Shown piece by piece: positions 1-4,018 of a stretch of 6,456 nucleotides of DNA; the first letter of the stretch is position 1; every line of letters begins with the position of its first letter. The stretch is taken from assembly GCA_002392765.1 (NCBI GenBank), contig DGHT01000048.1, positions 1 to 6,456 of the forward strand, read 5' to 3'. The stretch comes from Verrucomicrobia bacterium UBA3841 (lineage in GTDB: Bacteria > Verrucomicrobiota > Kiritimatiellia > RFP12 > UBA1067). Below the pieces are notes generated by a model, which was given only the letters and a program-made list of their open reading frames with translations, did not search any database and was not told where the DNA came from. A program made the translations under genes and the position numbers.

Positions 1-3
1 ACA

Positions 4-31
4 ATTTTTCATTTGTAATTTCCGATTCGCA
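4..31. repeat. Degenerate AT-rich ATTTNNN heptads at the left edge
   Basis: The plus strand starts ATTT at 4, 11 and 18 and ATTC at 25, a 7-base phase over four units. The minus strand of the same bases contains an ATG at 12-10 followed by two codons before the edge (M-K-N-C), which could be the start of a next gene. The only nearby GGAGG lies 19 nt upstream, too far to support it. Too short to decide. Confidence 0.3.
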
Positions 32-57
32 CCTCCAGGGTCGGGGACTCGGGGGTT

Positions 58-159
58 GACGCGCGACATGCGTCCTGCGACACGCGCGGCGTCATTTCGA
101 CATTTCGATTTGCGTCGCATGTCGTCCTCGCCTGTCGCGTGTCGCATGTCGCGCGTCGC
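58..159. repeat. GC-rich heptad repeats in inverted arrangement downstream of the GH3 gene
   Basis: On the plus strand NNGTCGC is repeated four times in exact 7-base phase: CTGTCGC (132-138), GTGTCGC (139-145), ATGTCGC (146-152), GCGTCGC (153-159), with looser units at 112-131. The left half, 58-90, carries the complementary type GCGACNN at 63-69 and 77-83, again in 7-base phase. The 15-mer at 58-72 is the exact reverse complement of 143-157, and GTCGCATGTCG recurs at 114-124 and 141-151. Between the halves CATTTCGA is doubled (93-100, 101-108). An RNA from this region could fold into a long imperfect stem, but no T-run follows it, so an intrinsic terminator is not shown. With bases 1-57 this region is the whole noncoding left end; I see no gene in it. 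Confidence 0.7.
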
Positions 160-172
160 GGCCGGATTCCCG

Positions 173-2413
173 TCACTTTGCGGGAATTTCGGGATCGAGA
201 TTGAAATCGACCGGTCTGCCGCTGTCGGAATCGGACGCGATCCATGCAGTGAAACCGCCCGGCTCGACTATATACGAGCCCTTCGTCCAGTATCCGAGAC
301 TGGCGACAGGAACGCGCAGTTCGACCCGTTTCGTTTCGCCGCTCTTGAGTTCCACACGCGCGAAAGACTTCAGTTCGCGGCGGGGACGGGCGATCTTCGC
401 GACCTTGTCGCGCACGTAAAGCTGCACGAGTTCGCTGCCGTCGCGCTTGCCGGTGTTCGTCACGTCGGCGACCGCAACAAGCTGCGCCCCTCCCGCATCA
501 TTAACGATTCCGCATTTCTCGTTCTTGATTTCAAACGTCGTATACGTCAGACCGAATCCGAACGGATACAGCGCGCTTGGCTCGACGTCGTTGTAGCAGG
601 AGGTGAACCGCTGGCCGAAGGGATTGTTTTTGTTGACGACGACCGGACGTCCTGTCGTGGTCTGGGAATAGAACAGCGGACACACTCCTGTCGTGCGCGG
701 AATATCCACCGTAAGCCGTCCCCGCGGCTCCACCGCGCCCGTGAGCACGTCGGCGATTCCCCAGCCGCCGCATCCGCCGGGGTTCCACGCCATGACAACG
801 GCGTCCGCCAATTCAGCAAGCTCCGGGAAAGCCATCGGGCGACCGCCGAACACGACCGCCACGAGCGGCTTGCCGCATGCCTTCACGGCGCGCGCCACCT
901 CAAGCTGATTCCCGGGAAGTTCTATCTTGGAGGACGAATTGCCCTCGCCGGTCGTCTCCCAATAGCTGCCGAACGCGGCGACTACTATATCCGCCTGCCC
1001 GGCGGCCTTTTCGATCTCCGCCGCGTCCACGCGCCCCGTCAGCGTGTACGCCTCCGTGTAGGCGACATCCACGCCATCGGCCTTCAGTCCGTCAAGGAGC
1101 GCCGCGTTCTCGAAATTGGACAGATTGCACGTGCTCCAGCATCCCAGCATCTGCCAGTCGTTTGTGGAGACATCCCCGAGAAGCGCGACTTTCGCGCCGG
1201 ACTTCAACGGCAGCGCGTCAGCTTCGTTCTTGAGCAGGACTATCGACTTCTGCGCCGCTTCGCGGGCAAGCGCGCGGTTCGCCGCCGGATCGACCGCCGC
1301 CCCGACTTTAGCCGCGTCTATCTCGGGATGGTCGAAAAGCCCAAGCCGGAATTTCACGCGCAGCACGTTGCGGACCGCGTCATCGACAGTCTTCATGCTG
1401 ACGCGGCCTTCATTGACGAGCGATGCGAGATTCTTGATATAGCACTCCGACACCATCTCCATGTCCATGCCGGCGTTCAGCGCCTTTGCCGCCGCATCCG
1501 CGCCGTCGACGACCGTTCCGTGCTGGATCAGCTGGCTCACCGCGCCCCAGTCGGATATCGTCATTCCGTCGAATCCCATTTCGCCGCGCAGTATATCGCG
1601 CAGCAGATATCCGTCCATCGAACATGGAACGCCGTTGTAGCTGTGGAACGCCGGCATTATCGTGGCGACGCCGGCATCGACCGCCATTCTGAACGGCGGC
1701 AGGTAAGTGTTGCGCAATGTGTCGTCCGAAAGCTCGACGGCGTTGTAGTCGCGCCCGCCGAGGCTCGCGCCGTAGCAGACGTAGTGCTTGGCGCAGGCCG
1801 CGATATGGAGCCCGTCGGACATGTCCGCGCCCTGGAAGCCGCGCACCATCGCCGCGCCCATGAGCCCCGTAACCAAAGGATCGCATCCGCCGCCTTCCGC
1901 GATACGCCCCCAGCGCGCGTCGAGCGCGATGTCAAGCATCGGCGCGAATGTCCAGTTGCAGCCTTCGAGAATCGTTTCGAGCGCCATCGCCTCGGCAACG
2001 CGCTCCCACAGCGATTCGTCCCACGAGCAGGCGAGTGCGAGCGGAATCGGATATGTCGTGACGACCGAGTGGATCATGTCGTTGCCGATCAGAAGCGGAA
2101 TGCCGACGCCCTCCATCGCCGCGCGCTGGATGATGTTGTAGTTTTCGACGCCCCGCTTCCCTATGAGCGACCCGTAGCGTCCTGCGCGCACGTCCATGAC
2201 GAAAGATTCCTTCAGTTTCTCGCCTGACATGTCGCCGGACGCCGGTTCGACAACTTTCCGGCCGAGCCCCTGCCAAAGCTGTCCGACCTTCTGCTCGAAG
2301 GTAAGACGCGAGAGCGTCTCTTCGACACGCCGCTCCAGCGCGGGTCCGCCGGCCGGCGCGGCGAACGCCGCGGTGAAAGCTGCCAGCGTTGCCAGTGTTG
2401 CCAATTTCCTCAT
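173..2413 (-). CDS. Secreted glycoside hydrolase family 3 beta-glucosidase/beta-xylosidase, BglX-like
   Basis: This 746-residue retaining exo-beta-glycosidase should release terminal glucose or xylose from oligosaccharides outside the cytoplasm. Numbered from ATG 2413, residues 1 to about 19 are a signal peptide (MRKLATLATLAAFTAAFA). The GH3 N-terminal TIM barrel runs about 28-360, with LTFEQKVGQL, GND (111-113), DARWGRIAEG (165-174), the substrate-binding KH pair (209-210) and MTISDW with nucleophile Asp288. The C-terminal alpha/beta sandwich runs about 385-580; Glu490 in TTGEGNSS is the candidate acid/base. An Fn3-like domain follows (about 640-720: ELVQLYVRD, RPRRELKSF). Length fits BglX-type enzymes. 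One oddity is GGGCDP at 174-179, where relatives usually have GEDP. The stop is TGA at 173-175. The esterase gene lies 142 nt upstream. Family is secure; glucosidase versus xylosidase specificity cannot be read from sequence alone. An alternative start is GTG 2449. Confidence 0.93.
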   Translation of the reverse strand: MRKLATLATLAAFTAAFAAPAGGPALERRVEETLSRLTFEQKVGQLWQGLGRKVVEPASGDMSGEKLKESFVMDVRAGRYGSLIGKRGVENYNIIQRAAMEGVGIPLLIGNDMIHSVVTTYPIPLALACSWDESLWERVAEAMALETILEGCNWTFAPMLDIALDARWGRIAEGGGCDPLVTGLMGAAMVRGFQGADMSDGLHIAACAKHYVCYGASLGGRDYNAVELSDDTLRNTYLPPFRMAVDAGVATIMPAFHSYNGVPCSMDGYLLRDILRGEMGFDGMTISDWGAVSQLIQHGTVVDGADAAAKALNAGMDMEMVSECYIKNLASLVNEGRVSMKTVDDAVRNVLRVKFRLGLFDHPEIDAAKVGAAVDPAANRALAREAAQKSIVLLKNEADALPLKSGAKVALLGDVSTNDWQMLGCWSTCNLSNFENAALLDGLKADGVDVAYTEAYTLTGRVDAAEIEKAAGQADIVVAAFGSYWETTGEGNSSSKIELPGNQLEVARAVKACGKPLVAVVFGGRPMAFPELAELADAVVMAWNPGGCGGWGIADVLTGAVEPRGRLTVDIPRTTGVCPLFYSQTTTGRPVVVNKNNPFGQRFTSCYNDVEPSALYPFGFGLTYTTFEIKNEKCGIVNDAGGAQLVAVADVTNTGKRDGSELVQLYVRDKVAKIARPRRELKSFARVELKSGETKRVELRVPVASLGYWTKGSYIVEPGGFTAWIASDSDSGRPVDFNLDPEIPAK

Positions 2414-2422
2414 TTTGACATA

Positions 2423-2461
2423 CCTTTCATCTGATTTTACTCTTTGCACTTTTCTCTCCTC
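2423..2461 (-). promoter_or_regulatory. Two competing Shine-Dalgarno sites for the GH3 gene
   Basis: GAAAGG (2428-2423) lies 9 nt from ATG 2413. A stronger-looking GAGGAG (2461-2456) lies 6 nt from an in-frame GTG at 2449. The ATG is preferred because it gives a compact signal peptide with MRK at its start, and because the 2449 codon falls inside degenerate heptad repeat sequence (2436-2456). The GTG start would add 12 mostly charged residues and cannot be excluded. Confidence 0.45.
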
Positions 2462-2489
2462 AAACGGCCGGGACGGACGTTCCCCCAGT

Positions 2490-2555
2490 TTCCCTCATCC
2501 CACAATTTCACACTTTACACTTTACATTTTACACTTTACACTCTTCCCTCATCCC
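2490..2555. repeat. TTTACAC heptad array flanked by a direct 12-mer
   Basis: Plus-strand units run TTTCACAC (2506-2513), TTTACAC (2514-2520), TTTACAT (2521-2527), TTTACAC (2528-2534), TTTACAC (2535-2541). The 12-mer TTCCCTCATCCC occurs exactly at 2490-2501 and again at 2544-2555, bracketing the array; the second copy touches the esterase stop codon. Three more degenerate units, TTTACTC, TTTGCAC and TTTTCTC, follow at 2436-2456, separated by a GC-rich stretch (2462-2489). The array fills most of the gap between the esterase and GH3 genes. I see no promoter or terminator shape in it; role unknown. Confidence 0.7.
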
Positions 2556-3908
2556 CTACTTCTCTATCGTGAACGTCTGGTTGGGCGCGGGCGGCACATA
2601 GCCGTGGGTCGAGCCCTGGACAAGCTTTGCCGTCGCGGGGCACTTCATGTTGTAGTAGCTCAGCAGGACTCCGCGCGGCGGACACGTGTAGTCGCCCATT
2701 CCAAGGCGGACGATATCGACTTTGCAGGTCGCGGGAACACGCTTCGCGTGAAGCGCGGCATCGAAATAAAACGCCCCGCCGACATTCGGAATACCCCAGT
2801 TGTTGGAGAGGAACGGGCCGTCGGAGCGCAGCGAGTTCCCGAGGTCGCAGCCCCATGTGATCTCCGGACGCGCAGCGGTCAGACCGTCGACAAGGCCGGC
2901 CGCCCACATCGTCTGCAGTCCGCCCTGGCTGCCACCTGCCGCCTCAAGGTTCTTTCCGTCCCACTCCGGAAGCGTCTTCAAATAGTCGAAAGCGCGCATG
3001 ACGCGCATCGCCATGTAGTAGAAGTAGGTGTCTTTCGGATTGTCGTAGTCGGACGGTTCCAGCGCGTAAGGCCGGCGTTTCGGCGCGCCTTCGGCCACTC
3101 CGTTGACCTTGTCGCCGTAGTCCTTGTAGTACTGCTCGTCGTGGCCGACCATCTCGTACCCGTGCGCGTTGATGCAGAGCGTTATGCGGTTCGCGGGCAG
3201 CCATTCCGGAACTTTCGGCATCTTGAAATTGTTTCCGTTGTAGCCGTCGAACTTGGCGCAGGCGGGGAGGGACTTCTCCCTGGCGTTCACCGGAATCGCC
3301 AGCCAACCGGTTGCGGGACGCGGGCCGAAGCAGTCGATTTCAACCGCATATACATTAACCTTCCCCTTGAGTTTGTCGGGCGTCGCCTCTATGCGCTTGG
3401 CCTTGACCGGAACCGTCGCGAGCTTCGCCTTCGCCTCCGCCCAGAATGCGTCGAAATCCTCCGGCTCCTTCGTGGTGAGTTCCATTTTCTCCGTCTCCGC
3501 GCCGGCGCCGCCGAGGAACCTGACACCCTTGTCCCACCAGCTGCGCTGGACTGAATCGAACGTCTTGTAGTCATTGCCGGCAAGCTGCGCATCGATACGG
3601 ATTATGCCGGGAACGGAAAGACTCGTCTCCATTGAACAGCCTTTCGCGAGCGAAATCGCATTCGTCCCGACAACCTTGAGTCCGTCGTCGCCCTCGCGCG
3701 TCCAAATGACGTAAAGCGGCTCCTTCGCCTCGGCGGGCAGCTCCGCGACGCCGTCAATGAAGAAATCGAAACGGATTTTCTCCCCGACCTTGTAGTCGAT
3801 CGGATTCGCCTTGTCCGTCTTCGCCTTGAGCTTTATATCCTTGAGTTCGGAACCGGACGCCGCAACGGCGACGGCAATGGCCGCCATTGACAATACTGTC
3901 TTCATCAT
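2556..3908 (-). CDS. Secreted acetyl xylan esterase / CE7 (AXE1, cephalosporin-C deacetylase) family
   Basis: This 450-residue alpha/beta hydrolase should remove O-acetyl groups from xylan or xylo-oligosaccharides outside the cytoplasm. Numbered from ATG 3908, residues 1 to about 18 are a signal peptide (MMKTVLSMAAIAVAVAAS). Residues about 20-120 are a beta-rich, Ig-like extension not found in the compact family members of roughly 320 residues. The CE7 domain begins near EPEDFDAFWAEA (residue 148). The family hallmarks are present: YNG at Tyr223 (oxyanion side), GGSQGG with nucleophile Ser327, GDYTCPP with Asp406, and GSTHGY with His435. The RGQG motif of typical members is replaced by NAHGYE. 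The stop is TAG at 2556-2558. The gene follows the large glycosidase after 110 nt and precedes the GH3 gene by 142 nt. Family is secure; the natural acetylated substrate (xylan, another hemicellulose or short oligosaccharides) is inferred. Confidence 0.9.
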   Translation of the reverse strand: MMKTVLSMAAIAVAVAASGSELKDIKLKAKTDKANPIDYKVGEKIRFDFFIDGVAELPAEAKEPLYVIWTREGDDGLKVVGTNAISLAKGCSMETSLSVPGIIRIDAQLAGNDYKTFDSVQRSWWDKGVRFLGGAGAETEKMELTTKEPEDFDAFWAEAKAKLATVPVKAKRIEATPDKLKGKVNVYAVEIDCFGPRPATGWLAIPVNAREKSLPACAKFDGYNGNNFKMPKVPEWLPANRITLCINAHGYEMVGHDEQYYKDYGDKVNGVAEGAPKRRPYALEPSDYDNPKDTYFYYMAMRVMRAFDYLKTLPEWDGKNLEAAGGSQGGLQTMWAAGLVDGLTAARPEITWGCDLGNSLRSDGPFLSNNWGIPNVGGAFYFDAALHAKRVPATCKVDIVRLGMGDYTCPPRGVLLSYYNMKCPATAKLVQGSTHGYVPPAPNQTFTIEK

Positions 3909-3916
3909 AATCATTT

Positions 3917-3922
3917 CTCCTC
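3917..3922 (-). promoter_or_regulatory. Shine-Dalgarno that sets the esterase start
   Basis: The minus strand reads GAGGAG here. It lies 8 nt from the ATG at 3908, 11 nt from the ATG at 3905, and only 2 nt from the ATG at 3914. The 8-nt spacing is ideal, so 3908 is preferred. A further in-frame ATG at 3941 lies upstream of this site and would put charged residues ahead of the signal peptide. Confidence 0.7.
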
Positions 3923-3966
3923 TGTTATTGACTTTTCCCATTTAACTTAACCAAGCATTAGACAAT

Positions 3967-3996
3967 ATTATATCATAATTTCATTTCTAAATTCCA
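3967..3996 (-). promoter_or_regulatory. Possible sigma70-like promoter for the CE7 esterase gene
   Basis: In the AT-rich 110-base gap upstream of the esterase the minus strand reads TATAAT at 3972-3967, a perfect -10 hexamer. Eighteen bases upstream is TGGAAT (3996-3991), a poor match to TTGACA. Transcription would begin near 3960 and leave about 50 bases of leader before the start codon. The -10 match is direct observation; promoter activity is inferred, and an AT-rich gap can give such a match by chance. I see no stem-loop with a T-run ending the upstream gene in this gap. Confidence 0.35.
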
Positions 3997-4018
3997 TCCT
4001 GTGATTCGCTGCTTCGCC

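Noticed and set aside
1..12. A minus-strand ATG at 12-10 giving M-K-N-C as the start of a next gene
   Set aside because: Only four codons are visible, the nearest GGAGG is 19 nt away, and the bases belong to an AT-rich heptad-like stretch. Not enough to call a gene.
58..157. The inverted repeat as an intrinsic terminator of the GH3 gene
   Set aside because: The arms are 70 bases apart and no T-run follows on the minus strand. A stem may form, but the terminator shape is missing.
56..2227. A 723-codon open frame on the plus strand opposite the GH3 gene, and a 452-codon one at 2196-3554
   Set aside because: Both lie antisense to genes with clear family motifs. Their translations are rich in Arg, His and Ala with no recognisable domain, as expected for shadow frames in GC-rich DNA.
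2490..2555. The repeat array as a CRISPR
   Set aside because: Units are 7-8 bases with no spacers, and the bracketing 12-mer occurs only twice.
3912..3941. ATG 3941 or ATG 3914 as the esterase start
   Set aside because: The GAGGAG at 3917-3922 lies downstream of 3941 and only 2 nt from 3914, whereas it is 8 nt from 3908, and the signal peptide begins properly there.
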